From contig NZ_JANADR010000001.1 of the NCBI RefSeq assembly GCF_024199925.1, forward strand, positions 4,278,001 to 4,342,000: DNA of 64,000 nt, in the 5' to 3' direction. The stretch comes from Bradyrhizobium sp. CCGUVB1N3. Its GTDB lineage: Bacteria; Pseudomonadota; Alphaproteobacteria; Rhizobiales; Xanthobacteraceae. The notes under the pieces were generated by a model. The model searched no databases, was not told where the DNA came from, and saw nothing but the letters and a program-made list of their open reading frames with translations. Positions 35,697 to 44,624 of the stretch are shown one piece after another. Both the position numbers and the translations under genes were made by a program. Within the stretch, counting starts at the first letter, position 1. The number at the start of each line of letters is the position of its first letter.

Positions 35697-36230
35697 ATGA
35701 CCATGCTTGCCAAGACCATGCTTGCCAAGACCACGCAAAAGACCACTCAAAATCCCGTTGTCCGCGCGCTGCACAGATCCGGCCTGCTCGCCGACGACCT
35801 CGACTACCATGTCGTCCGGGCCTCGATGGTAATCATGTTCTTCTTCTTCGGGTATCAGAAGTGGTTTCCGTACGAGTTCGAACGCCTGGTCCCGTTCATC
35901 AGCAACGGGCCGCTGATCTGGTGGCTGTACCCGGTGTTCGGCCACGCCGGCGCCAGCTACTTCCTGGGCGTTTCCGAGTGGACGTTCGGGTCCCTGCTGC
36001 TGGGGGGCTTCTGGGACAAGCGGCTCGGCATTATCGGCGCCCTGGGCTCAACCGGCACGTTCATTGCGACGGTCACCATCATTCCGTTCATGCCGGAAGG
36101 CTGGGACGTCGCCGCGGGAGGCTTCCCTGCGATGACGGGCAACGTGCCCTTCCTGATGAAGGATGTCGTTCTGCTCGCCGTCTCGCTCTACCTCCTGAGG
36201 CAGGACGTGGTTCGCCTGACGCGGCAATAG
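35697..36230 (+). CDS. DUF417 (YkgB-type) membrane protein
   Basis: 177 residues from the ATG at 35697 (AAAGGA upstream). About four membrane helices; DYHVVRASMVIMFFFFGYQKWFPYE at about 40-64 and NGPLIWWLYPVFG are family hallmarks. The N-terminus carries MLAKT twice, from a 15-bp tandem duplication. Function of the family is not established; it recurs with oxidative or chlorine stress genes in other bacteria (family knowledge), fitting the AhpD-like neighbour. Confidence 0.88.
   Translation: MTMLAKTMLAKTTQKTTQNPVVRALHRSGLLADDLDYHVVRASMVIMFFFFGYQKWFPYEFERLVPFISNGPLIWWLYPVFGHAGASYFLGVSEWTFGSLLLGGFWDKRLGIIGALGSTGTFIATVTIIPFMPEGWDVAAGGFPAMTGNVPFLMKDVVLLAVSLYLLRQDVVRLTRQ
35703..35732 (+). repeat. 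15-bp exact tandem duplication in DUF417 gene
   Basis: ATGCTTGCCAAGACC occurs twice in a row, adding five residues (MLAKT) in frame. Each unit begins with ATG, so loss or gain of a unit would leave a usable start. Confidence 0.85.
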
Positions 36231-36256
36231 GGTGGCGCACTGCTGATGGCGATGCG

Positions 36257-36285
36257 TCGCCGGCGAGCTTCCCACTCGCCGGCGA
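36257..36285 (+). terminator. Strong hairpin after DUF417 gene
   Basis: An 11-bp perfect stem (TCGCCGGCGAG and its complement, seven-base loop) lies 26 bases after the stop. The following sequence has no real T-run, so termination may be factor-dependent. Confidence 0.5.
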
Positions 36286-36451
36286 TTGCGCGGCTTCGCG
36301 CCACACCGAGCCGGCATGACGAGAAAAGCAACGGCCTGCGCTGGGAGGAGGACGATCTGGATAGACGGTCCACCTTTGGACGGTCACAGTGCCGTCATCC
36401 CCGCTTCGTCGATCGTTGCTCTGGTCGCCGCGCTTATGTGAGGGGCTCAAG

Positions 36452-37765
36452 ATGCATTTGTTCAAGACGATCTCGTCCGACCGCCGGTCGATCCTGAAGG
36501 GACTCGCGGCCGCGGCCGTCGCGCCGCTGGCGGGGCCGGCGATGGCGGCGGAGGGATTGCCGAAGGCGCCGACGGGGTTGGCGATCGCCAGCGACAAGGC
36601 TTATTGGGACGCGGTGCGCGGGCTCTATGCGGTGACACCCGATATCGTCAACCTGGAGAACGGCTATTGGGGCGTCATGCCCGAGCCGGTGCGGCGCGAG
36701 TTCATCCGCCAGACCGACATGGTCAACTCCCAGAATTCCTATTATGCGCGGCAGCGCTTTGGTGCCGATTTCGAAGCCGTGCGCGTCAAGGTGGCGGAGG
36801 CCGTCGGCGCCGCACCCGAGGAGATCGCGCTGACGCGCGGTGCAACCGAGGCGCTCCAGCTCCTGATCGGCGGCTACAACAGGCTGAAGGCCGGCGACAC
36901 CGTGCTCTATGCCGATCTCGACTACGATTCGATGCAGTATGCGATGAACGCGCTGAAGGCGCGACGCGGCGTCGACGTCGTCAAGTTCGACGTGCCGGAG
37001 CCGGCGACCCGACAGGCCGTGCTGGACGCCTACACAAAGGCGATCGAGGCCAATCCGAAGACGAAGCTGCTGCTTCTCACCCATGTCAGCCACCGCACCG
37101 GCCTCGTGATGCCGATCGCCGAGATCGCGAGGATGGCGAAGGCCAAGGGGATCGACACCATCGTCGATGCCGCACATTCGTGGGGGCAGCTCGACTTCAA
37201 AGTGAGCGAGCTCGAGACCGATTTCGTCGGCTTCAACCTGCACAAGTGGATCGGCGCGCCGCTCGGCGTCGGCTTCCTCTACATCAAGAAGGACCGCCTT
37301 TCCGAGATCGACCGCGACATGGGCGACGAGGATTATCCGGAGGCCGACATCCGCTCGCGCGTGCACACCGGCACGATCAATTTCGCGACCGTGCTGACGG
37401 TGCCCACCGCGATCGCGCTGCATCAGGAGATCGGCGCGCCCGCCAAGCAGGCCCGCCTGCGCCATTTGCGCGACTCCTGGGTGAGCCGCGTTCGGGCGTT
37501 CAGGGATATCGAGATCCTGACGCCGGACGAGGCCGGCTCCTACGGCGCCATCACGTCCTTCCGCCTCGCCGGCAAGACCAGCAAGGCCGACAACGATGCC
37601 GTCGTGGCCAAGCTCCGGGACGGCTTCAGGGTGCACACCGTGCGCCGCGCGGGCGTCGCCAAGGGGCAATGCATCCGCGTGACGCCGGCGCTCTACACCA
37701 CGGAAGCCGATCTCGATCGCCTGGTCGAGGCGCTCGCCGTCGTCACCGGCACCAGGGCGGGTTGA
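36452..37765 (+). CDS. Class V aminotransferase with twin-arginine signal
   Basis: 437 residues from the ATG at 36452 (GAGGGG upstream). The N-terminus has a Tat-type signal, DRRSILKGLAAAAVAPLAGPAMA (RR at 11-12). The enzyme body is a PLP fold-type I class V enzyme: TRGATEALQLLI (phosphate-binding), VDAAHSWG (D239, H242) and the Schiff-base lysine in FNLHKWIG (K265). It is closest in pattern to isopenicillin-N-epimerase/cysteine-desulfurase-like proteins. A periplasmic PLP enzyme would have to acquire its cofactor before Tat export. Its substrate is unknown and it stands alone. Confidence 0.87.
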   Translation: MHLFKTISSDRRSILKGLAAAAVAPLAGPAMAAEGLPKAPTGLAIASDKAYWDAVRGLYAVTPDIVNLENGYWGVMPEPVRREFIRQTDMVNSQNSYYARQRFGADFEAVRVKVAEAVGAAPEEIALTRGATEALQLLIGGYNRLKAGDTVLYADLDYDSMQYAMNALKARRGVDVVKFDVPEPATRQAVLDAYTKAIEANPKTKLLLLTHVSHRTGLVMPIAEIARMAKAKGIDTIVDAAHSWGQLDFKVSELETDFVGFNLHKWIGAPLGVGFLYIKKDRLSEIDRDMGDEDYPEADIRSRVHTGTINFATVLTVPTAIALHQEIGAPAKQARLRHLRDSWVSRVRAFRDIEILTPDEAGSYGAITSFRLAGKTSKADNDAVVAKLRDGFRVHTVRRAGVAKGQCIRVTPALYTTEADLDRLVEALAVVTGTRAG

Positions 37766-37795
37766 AGCTCTGCAGGGTCGAAACCTGGCGGAGGA

Positions 37796-38704
37796 TCACG
37801 CCGCCTTCGCCCATTCGGCTGTGGCGGAGACGATCTCCTGCAAGGCGATGTCGGCGAGCTTCAGATTTTCGGGATCCGCCGGCTGAAGAGGCGCCCTCGC
37901 CTTGCCGACCTGGTGGCCCATCCTGCACATCGCGTTCTTGAGCGGCGCTGGATGGTTGGCCGTGTAGAGAGCGGCCACGAGCTTCAGCAGCGCGCAGTGC
38001 GCCTTCCTGGCGATGGCGAGGTCGCCCTTCACCGTTGCCTCGAAGAGCTGCCGATGGAAGGCCGGGACGAGGTTCGCCGTCATGAAGATGCCGCCTGGGC
38101 TGCCCAGCAGGAAGGTCGGAAATCCGAGGTCGTCATCACCCGACATGACGGCGATCCGGTCCCCGATGGCGGCGATCTTGGCCGCCACCACCGCGAGATC
38201 CCGCTCGCATTCCTTGAGCGCCACAATGTTGGGAATTCCCGCGAGCTTCTCAAGGATCGGAATGTCGAGATTGAGACCCGTGCGGCCCGCGTTGTTGTAA
38301 GCCACGATCGGAATGTCGGCCACGCCAGCCACGCGAGCGAAATGCTCGTGAATGCCTACCGCGCTGGCCTTGATATAGTAGGACGGGAGCACGAGCACCG
38401 CATCGGCCTTGGCGTTCGCGGCCATGCATACCGTGTCCTGAACCTCGCGGGTCCCTGGTGCCAAAGCGCCGACGGTGACGGGAATCCTTCCAGCAGTCTG
38501 GTCAACCGCGGCCTCCACGACCCGCTGCCGTTCCGCTGGCGTGAGGCTGACGAACTCGCCACTCCCCCCGATGACGAGCAGGCCGCTTGCGCCCTCCTCG
38601 ACCTGAAAGTCGATCAGGGAGCGGAAGGTCGCCTCGTCAAACTCGTCGGCGTCCGTGAAGGGGGTGATGAGGGCGGTGTGGATGCCGTTGGGAGTGAACT
38701 TCAT
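37796..38704 (-). CDS. DapA-family aldolase/dehydratase
   Basis: 302 residues from the ATG at 38704, which overlaps the GH88 stop (ATGA). TIM-barrel family features are VIGGSGEFVSLTPAER, the catalytic tyrosine in IVAYNNAGRTG (Y136) and the Schiff-base lysine in VALKECERD (K164). True DapA has a different substrate loop, and its coupling to a GH88 hydrolase and a hexuronate-type MFS carrier suggests cleavage or dehydration of a 2-keto-3-deoxy sugar acid. Substrate is inferred from context. Confidence 0.88.
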   Translation of the reverse strand: MKFTPNGIHTALITPFTDADEFDEATFRSLIDFQVEEGASGLLVIGGSGEFVSLTPAERQRVVEAAVDQTAGRIPVTVGALAPGTREVQDTVCMAANAKADAVLVLPSYYIKASAVGIHEHFARVAGVADIPIVAYNNAGRTGLNLDIPILEKLAGIPNIVALKECERDLAVVAAKIAAIGDRIAVMSGDDDLGFPTFLLGSPGGIFMTANLVPAFHRQLFEATVKGDLAIARKAHCALLKLVAALYTANHPAPLKNAMCRMGHQVGKARAPLQPADPENLKLADIALQEIVSATAEWAKAA

Positions 38705-39900
38705 GATGCATGCGCCTTCTTGGAGTGAAGCGAGACGTCGTTCTTGTCGAGGGCGAGCACGGACCAGTCGTCCGACAGCTCGCGGAACAGGCACTCTGCG
38801 ATCCAATAGTTGCCGTAGGGCATGACGTCTTCCTGGGGGAATCTGCCGAGCCGAGGCTTGCCGGATTCGACGTGCCGCATCCGACCCCACGAGCCATGGA
38901 GCAGGACGCCGCCGGGGGTCAGGAAATTGGAAATGAGTGCCTTGAGCGTTTCTCGCGCGACCCCGCGATAGCTGTCCGCCCGGTCAGGAAGCCATCTCGC
39001 CAAACGCAGCAGATTCGCGGTCGCAATGCCGGCCGCGCAGGAGTCGAACGGCAGACTCTCGCGCTCGGGATCATCGTAGTCGTAGCGAGGCACCCATCCG
39101 GATGGCGCATGCGCGACATACCAGTCCGCTGCGCGGCGCGCGGCATCGAGATAGCGGGGATTGCCGCTGGCCTCGAAGCCATGCGCGAAGTTCAATATCG
39201 CCCAGCCCTGGCCGCGCGCCCAGACGCTGTCGTCCCGCCAGCCCTGGAGGCTGAAGAGCTTGGTGACGGCGCGCGTTTCCGGATCGAGTGCCGCCGCATG
39301 ACAGTTGGACCCGTCCTCTCGAATGAGACCAACCTCCAGAACCGTGTCCAGGTGCCGATAGGCCAGCGCTGCGCGCCCAGGCTCCCACTGCGACGCCCAA
39401 AGCATGGACGGCAGGTTCAACCCCGTGTCGATGACGATCCGATCCGCGCCGGCGATCTGGATGAAGGCCTGCGCCCTCCGGTCAAAGATGTTCGCGAAGT
39501 TGTCGCCCCCCGCGAAGATCCACGACTTCAGCTCTTCCCGGCCGGTGATTTGATATCCCAGCGTCAGAGCGTAGTACATGTCGATGCCGGTGGACGAGAA
39601 CGTGGTGGGCTTCTCGGCCAGCACGGGTCCGATCCGCTCGCAGAGCCGCATCGCCGCCGCGCTGAAACGGCTGTTCCCCGTGAGCAGCGAGAGCAGCCAG
39701 AGCCGGCCTGTCAGGAAGCCAACCCACTGGAAGTCAGCCCAGCTGTCCCAGACATAGTTGTCATCCCAGCTGTATCCGCCCGTCATGTAATTCAGGCGCG
39801 GGACTCCATCGGTCCGCTCGAGACCATCGCACACGACGTCCGCTCCAACGCAGAGGTGCTGAAGGGCGCGATCGAGAGATGACTTGTATTCGCTGTCCAC
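38701..39900 (-). CDS. Glycoside hydrolase family 88/105-type unsaturated uronyl hydrolase
   Basis: 399 residues without a signal peptide. The (alpha/alpha)6-barrel family shows TGIDMYYALTLGY (D107), IVIDTGLNLPSMLWAS (D158), WARGQGWAILNFAHGFE (about 233-249) and FDSCAAGIATANLL. These enzymes remove the 4,5-unsaturated uronic acid from oligosaccharides made by lyases, giving a keto-acid for downstream aldolases. The lack of a signal peptide fits cytoplasmic action on imported oligouronides. Confidence 0.85.
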   Translation of the reverse strand: MDSEYKSSLDRALQHLCVGADVVCDGLERTDGVPRLNYMTGGYSWDDNYVWDSWADFQWVGFLTGRLWLLSLLTGNSRFSAAAMRLCERIGPVLAEKPTTFSSTGIDMYYALTLGYQITGREELKSWIFAGGDNFANIFDRRAQAFIQIAGADRIVIDTGLNLPSMLWASQWEPGRAALAYRHLDTVLEVGLIREDGSNCHAAALDPETRAVTKLFSLQGWRDDSVWARGQGWAILNFAHGFEASGNPRYLDAARRAADWYVAHAPSGWVPRYDYDDPERESLPFDSCAAGIATANLLRLARWLPDRADSYRGVARETLKALISNFLTPGGVLLHGSWGRMRHVESGKPRLGRFPQEDVMPYGNYWIAECLFRELSDDWSVLALDKNDVSLHSKKAHAS

Positions 39901-39978
39901 CTTGTTCCCCGATGTCGAGGTCGCGCAACCAGGCAGCCCGCAAAATGACAGGCGGCACGAGAGACCGATCTTTTCAAT

Positions 39979-40647
39979 TCAAACGAGGAGGATGAGCCGC
40001 TCTCGCGCACCCTCGACGTGCGCCCGCGCCAGCTTTTCGGCCACATCGCAGTGCCGCTTCTCAATCGCGTCGATAATGGCGAGGTGCTCGGCGTGGATCT
40101 CCTCTGCCCGCCGGCTCGTCAGATTCGCAAGGCCGGCGGACATGACGAGGTGGATCTGGTTGCAGAGGCTCTCCAGCATCCGCTGGAGCTCCGCCGAACC
40201 GGAGGCCCGCGAGATGGTTGTGTGAAACGCGATCGCCTTGCCGGTCAGCGACGGATCGCTCTGTCCGCCAGCCGCGACCGTCGCTTCGTTGAGAAGCTCG
40301 GCGTTCGCTCTCAGCGCGGCGACCAGCTCCGGCGTGCTCATTTCGGCGGCCCAACGCGCCGCCACGCCCTCGAGCGCGGCGCGAAGGGTGTAGGTTTGGC
40401 GGATTTCCTCGGGACTTGGCCGGCGTACCTCTGCGGGTCTGTTAGGGCGGCTCACGCAGAGGTTCTCGCGTTCAAGCTGCAGAAGCGCCTCTCGGACGGG
40501 AGATCTGCTCACCGAAAGCTGCTTGGCGAGGACATTTTCGTGCAGCAGCTGCCCGGGCTTCAGGGACCCGTCGAGGATGGCCTTCCGAAGGATCGTCGCG
40601 ACTTGATCGCCGAGTGCGTTCCGGGGACCGAGTTCGAGATCAATCAC
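39979..40647 (-). CDS. GntR-family (FCD-type) regulator of uronate genes
   Basis: 222 residues. The winged helix is at about 12-75 (LHENVLAKQLSVSRSPVREALLQLERENLCV). The FCD ligand-binding domain is all-helical (about 85-215; TLRAALEGVAARWAAEMS, FHTTISRASGSAELQRML, HLAIIDAIEKRHCDVAEKLARAHVEG with metal-binding histidines). Such regulators sense sugar acids. It lies between the MFS carrier and the GH88 gene, all on the same strand, and a palindrome sits just before its start. Confidence 0.92.
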   Translation of the reverse strand: MIDLELGPRNALGDQVATILRKAILDGSLKPGQLLHENVLAKQLSVSRSPVREALLQLERENLCVSRPNRPAEVRRPSPEEIRQTYTLRAALEGVAARWAAEMSTPELVAALRANAELLNEATVAAGGQSDPSLTGKAIAFHTTISRASGSAELQRMLESLCNQIHLVMSAGLANLTSRRAEEIHAEHLAIIDAIEKRHCDVAEKLARAHVEGARERLILLV

Positions 40648-40668
40648 GCCAAGGCACCCTCATTCTGC

Positions 40669-40684
40669 ATCCTGTCGACAGGAT
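40669..40684. promoter_or_regulatory. 16-bp perfect palindrome, probable GntR operator
   Basis: ATCCTGTCGACAGGAT is perfectly self-complementary and lies 21 bases before the GntR start codon; with one mismatch the symmetry extends to 20 bases. Size and position suit autoregulation by an FCD-type GntR protein. I did not find a second good copy before the MFS gene. Confidence 0.6.
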
Positions 40685-40725
40685 ACAGTCGACTAGCGCG
40701 ATGTCAATGGCGATTGGTCGAACAA

Positions 40726-40758
40726 GAAAGGCCTCGCTTCCGCGAGGCCTTTTTGTCT
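40726..40758. terminator. Intrinsic terminator between MFS and GntR genes
   Basis: AAAGGCCTCG and CGAGGCCTTT form a 10-bp stem with a six-base loop. On the minus strand it is followed by TTTCTTGTT, about 45 bases after the MFS stop. The plus strand has TTTTTG. It can act in both directions. Confidence 0.75.
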
Positions 40759-40801
40759 TGTTTGTTTTGCGACCGTTGGCCGGCGCAGCCCGAACGAGAT
40801 C

Positions 40802-42112
40802 TCAACTGACCGATACCAGCTCCCCGTCGGTCGTCACCATCGAAGCCCTCGTGCGCGGCAGGACGAAGTGGATGATCGCGGTTGCGATCAGGTAGACGCT
40901 GGCACAGGCAAAGAACACGAAGGTGTAGTTGTTTCCCGTTGCGTCAAGCACGCGGCCGATGGCCGCGGCGGAAAAGGCGCCCGCCACGGAACTGATGCCG
41001 CCTCCGAGCCCCACCGCAGAAGCGACCGCCCCGCGCGGCATGGTGTCGGATACCAGCGTGAACAGATTGGCGGAAAAGCCCTGGTGAGCCGCCATCGCGA
41101 TGCCGATCAGGATGACCGCTGCCCACATGCTGTCCAACTGCGGCGCGAGAAACACCGGCACGGTGCAGGCTGCGCAGAGCAACAAGGTGATCTTGCGGGC
41201 GGTGAAGACCTCCGTGCCGCGCTTGATCAGGGTCGACGAAATCCAGCCGCCCGCGATCGAGCCGACATCGGTGAGCAGGTAGATCACCACGAGTGGCAAG
41301 CCCACCGCCATCAGTGACACGTGAAACTTGCTGTTGAGGAAGGACGGAACCCAGTTGTTGTAAAACCACCAGGCCGGATTCGTGAGCACACCACCAACGA
41401 TGTAGACCCAGGTGCCGGGATAGGCCAACAACTTTGTCCAGGGGACCTTTCCCGTCGCGACTTCGGGGTCGCTGTTGATATAGGCCAGCTCGCTCGGCGA
41501 CACGCGGGGGTGTTCGGCCGGGCTGCGGTAGGCGATCAGCCAATACGCGACCCAGATCAGACCCATCGCGCCGGTCACGTAGAAGGCTGCCTGCCAGCCG
41601 GACAGGCTCACGACCAGCGCGCCGATCAGCGGCGCCAGCATCGCACCGACATTGCTGCCGCTGTTGAAGATGCCCGTTGCCAAGGCACGGTCACGCACCG
41701 GGAACCATGTGGCGATCGTCTTGATGCACGTCGGGAAGTTGCCACCTTCACCGAGGCCGAGCACGATGCGGGCGATCATGAAACCGGCGACGGACGCGAC
41801 CAGACCGTGCGCCATGGATGCGAGGCACCACAGGATCGCAGCCGCAGCAAGACCGAGGCGAATTCCGATCTTGTCGGTCAGCCACCCCATGCCGGCGTAG
41901 CCGAAAGCGTAGGCGAACGAAAAGCAGAAGATGATGTTGCCGAAATCTGTTTCGCTGAAATGCAGATCGTTCTGTATCGTCGGCTTGAGCACGCCGAGAA
42001 TGTTGCGATCCATGTAGTTGATCGTGGTCACGACGAACAACAAGGCGCAGATGACCCACCGATAGCGGGTGGACGCCTTGGTGAACGCATGCAGGTTCGA
42101 CTCGCGCATCAA
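40802..42112 (-). CDS. MFS transporter, hexuronate/anion:cation symporter type
   Basis: 436 residues, 12 predicted membrane helices. ACS-family marks are RYRWVICALLFVVTTINYMDRNILGVLKP (split, about 16-43), GWLTDKIGIRLGL and ARIVLGLGEGGNFPTCIKTIATWFP, close to ExuT-type hexuronate carriers. It probably imports uronates or short oligouronides for the GH88 and DapA-family enzymes encoded downstream. Confidence 0.9.
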   Translation of the reverse strand: MMRESNLHAFTKASTRYRWVICALLFVVTTINYMDRNILGVLKPTIQNDLHFSETDFGNIIFCFSFAYAFGYAGMGWLTDKIGIRLGLAAAAILWCLASMAHGLVASVAGFMIARIVLGLGEGGNFPTCIKTIATWFPVRDRALATGIFNSGSNVGAMLAPLIGALVVSLSGWQAAFYVTGAMGLIWVAYWLIAYRSPAEHPRVSPSELAYINSDPEVATGKVPWTKLLAYPGTWVYIVGGVLTNPAWWFYNNWVPSFLNSKFHVSLMAVGLPLVVIYLLTDVGSIAGGWISSTLIKRGTEVFTARKITLLLCAACTVPVFLAPQLDSMWAAVILIGIAMAAHQGFSANLFTLVSDTMPRGAVASAVGLGGGISSVAGAFSAAAIGRVLDATGNNYTFVFFACASVYLIATAIIHFVLPRTRASMVTTDGELVSVS

Positions 42113-42302
42113 ATCCTCCCTTGAGCTGGCGCCTCGGCATGTTGCCCAGCCTCCGGCCCGGCCCCGGTTTTCCCGCGGCTCATTTCGCCATCGCCTCGAA
42201 CCTAGAAGACATCCCGAATGCGATCGACTTGCTATTGAGCATCGATCAATTCAATTTCGGCATTGAATGACGCGACGAAACCGATGGCCGTCGGCGTGTC
42301 CG

Positions 42303-44624
42303 CTAGATCGGATCGAAGGCGCGGATCGGCGGCAGGTTGCCGGTGAAGCGCTCCACCTCGACGGTCGTGAGCTGGCCGGTGCAGCCTTGCGCGAAGGACG
42401 AGGTGCCGATGTCGCGGGTGAGTACGTTCGGATTGCCGTGAACGCAGAGCGGCGCGTCGTCCTCCGGATCCATCGGGTCGTACCAGGCGCCGGTCGGCAG
42501 CTGGACGACACCGGGCGCGATGCCGTCGGTGACATGCACCGCGGCAAGGCAGGCCCCGCGCTCGTTGAACAGGCGGATGATGTCGCCATCCTTGATGCCG
42601 CGGGCGTCCGCATCGTGGGGATTCATGCGCGCGACCTCGCGGCCGCGATGTTTTGCGCCGAGCGAATGCCCGCCGAAGTCGAGCTGGCTGTGCAACCGCG
42701 TCACCGGCTGGTTGGCGACGAGGAAGCACGGCGAGCCGGGCTTCGGCATGTCGGTCTTGTCGAGCCAGACCGGATGGCCCGGACAGTCCGCATCGCCATG
42801 GCCCGCGATCTTTTGCGAGAAGATCTCGATGCGGCCGCTCGGCGTCGGCAACGCATGATTGGCCGGATCCTCGCGGAAGCGACGCAGCCTGCCGCCATCG
42901 TCGGGCTGTTGCGGCACGACGAGGCTGCCGCGCTGCCAGAAATCTTCGAAGCTGGGCGCCTCCAAGCCGCGTTTGGCGAGCGAGGCGCGGGTCGGCTCAT
43001 ACAGATGTTCAAGCCACTCCCGCGATGTGCGGCCTTCAGTGAAGGGCTCGCGGGCGCCGAGACGATCGGCGAGATCGGCAAAGATCTCGTAGTCGTCGCG
43101 CGCCAGCCCAAACGGCTCGGCGATGCGGTGCATCGCGACCACCAGGGGATCGTTGGTGGAATAGCCGATGTCCTCGCGCTCGAGCGTCATCGTCGAGGGC
43201 AGGACGATGTCGGCATGCCGGGCCGTCGCGGTCCAGGCGAGCTCGTGCACGACCAGCGTGTCGACTTTCGCGAAGGCCTTGCGCAGGCGGTTGATGTCCT
43301 GGTGGTGATGGAAGGGATTGCCGCCGGCCCAGTAGACCAGACGGATGTCCGGATAGGTCCGCGTCTCGCCATTATAGCGATAGGTGGTGCCGGGGTTGAG
43401 CAGCATGTCGGCGATGCGCGCCACCGGAATGAAATCGGCGACGCCGTTGCGCCCCTGCCCCAGCGTGGGCCCCGGCACGTCGTTGACGCGGCGGCCGTAA
43501 TAGCCGATCGCGCCGAGCGAATAGGCGTAGCCACCGCCGGCCAGACCAATCTGGCCGAGCGCTGCCGCCAGCACCATACCCATCCACACCGGTTGCTCGC
43601 CATGTTCGGCGCGCTGCAGAGAATGGGAGACGGTGATGAGCGCCCTTTTCCCGGCAAGGCGACGTGCAAGTTTTCGGATCGTGGGCGCATCGACGCCAGA
43701 GATCGCGGCGGCCCATTCGGCACTCTTGGCTTGCCCATCGCTCTCGCCGGTCAGATAGCGCAGGAAGACCGGCCAGCCCTCGGTGTAGCGATCGAGGAAG
43801 GCCTGATCATGCAGGCCTTCACTGACCAGCGTGTGGACGATGCCGAGCATCAGGGCCGTGTCGGTGCCGGGCATGCACGTCATCCATTCGGCACCGGCTT
43901 CCACGGGCAGATCGTCACGCAGCGGGCTGACCAGGATGAACTCGCAGCCGCGCCGGCGCGCAGCACTCATGGCGCCGCGCTCGACGTGCTTGCTGATCGA
44001 GCCGCCGGCCACCATAGAATTCTTCAGCGCCATGCCGCCGAACGCCAGCACGATTCCCGTCTCGGTCGCGATCTGCTCCCAGGTGACGTTGCGCTTGGTG
44101 ATGTCTTCGTAGCCCGCCAAGATCTGCGGCAGCAGCACCGATGACGCGCCCGAGGAATAGGTGTTGACCGAACGCACATAGCCGCCCATCGCGATGTTGA
44201 GGAAGCGATGCACCTGGCTCTGCGCGTGATGAAAGCGGCCCGCGCTCGACCAGCCATAGGAACCGCCGAACACAGCCGAGGGGCCGCGCGTGTCGCGGAT
44301 ACGCGACAGCTCGTCGCCTAAGAGGTCGAGCGCCTTCTCCCAGCTGACGGAGACGAACTCGTCGCGGCCGCGGCGATCATCGGGGCCGGGACCACGCTCG
44401 AGCCAGCCGCGGCGGATCGCCGGCTGGGCGATGCGCGCCTGATGGCGCAACGCGCCGGGAAAATTGTCGATGATGCCGTTCGGATCAGGATCCCCCGCAT
44501 AGTGCCTGACCTCGAGCCCGGCCTCACTGTTGCGCGCCGAGAACACGCCCCAGTGCGAGGTGTGCGGCTTGAAACCGTCCGACAGGTCGAGGCCGGGATC
44601 GGGGAAGCCAATCGTATCATCCAT
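42303..44624 (-). CDS. Molybdopterin-dependent reductase, BisC/TorA/DorA type
   Basis: 773 residues from the ATG at 44624, which has GAGGA eight bases upstream and gives the usual length of biotin sulfoxide reductase; an upstream in-frame start would add a 52-residue leader unlike the family. Mo-cofactor features are GGSYGWSSAGRFHHAQSQ with the serine Mo ligand (S127), LAFGGMALKNSMVAGG and the C-terminal NERGACLAAVHVTDGIAPGVVQLPTGAWYDP. There is no Tat signal and no N-terminal Fe-S cysteine motif, so it is a cytoplasmic BisC-like enzyme reducing S- or N-oxides such as biotin or methionine sulfoxide. Confidence 0.9.
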   Translation of the reverse strand: MDDTIGFPDPGLDLSDGFKPHTSHWGVFSARNSEAGLEVRHYAGDPDPNGIIDNFPGALRHQARIAQPAIRRGWLERGPGPDDRRGRDEFVSVSWEKALDLLGDELSRIRDTRGPSAVFGGSYGWSSAGRFHHAQSQVHRFLNIAMGGYVRSVNTYSSGASSVLLPQILAGYEDITKRNVTWEQIATETGIVLAFGGMALKNSMVAGGSISKHVERGAMSAARRRGCEFILVSPLRDDLPVEAGAEWMTCMPGTDTALMLGIVHTLVSEGLHDQAFLDRYTEGWPVFLRYLTGESDGQAKSAEWAAAISGVDAPTIRKLARRLAGKRALITVSHSLQRAEHGEQPVWMGMVLAAALGQIGLAGGGYAYSLGAIGYYGRRVNDVPGPTLGQGRNGVADFIPVARIADMLLNPGTTYRYNGETRTYPDIRLVYWAGGNPFHHHQDINRLRKAFAKVDTLVVHELAWTATARHADIVLPSTMTLEREDIGYSTNDPLVVAMHRIAEPFGLARDDYEIFADLADRLGAREPFTEGRTSREWLEHLYEPTRASLAKRGLEAPSFEDFWQRGSLVVPQQPDDGGRLRRFREDPANHALPTPSGRIEIFSQKIAGHGDADCPGHPVWLDKTDMPKPGSPCFLVANQPVTRLHSQLDFGGHSLGAKHRGREVARMNPHDADARGIKDGDIIRLFNERGACLAAVHVTDGIAPGVVQLPTGAWYDPMDPEDDAPLCVHGNPNVLTRDIGTSSFAQGCTGQLTTVEVERFTGNLPPIRAFDPI

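Noticed and set aside
42250..42267. TTCAAT-N6-ATTGAA inverted repeat upstream of the MFS gene as GntR operator
   Set aside because: It does not resemble the 16-bp palindrome before the GntR gene and lies about 140 bases from the MFS start; no link to the regulator can be made.
42267..44144. 625-codon plus-strand open frame
   Set aside because: Antisense to the molybdoenzyme gene, which has clear cofactor motifs.
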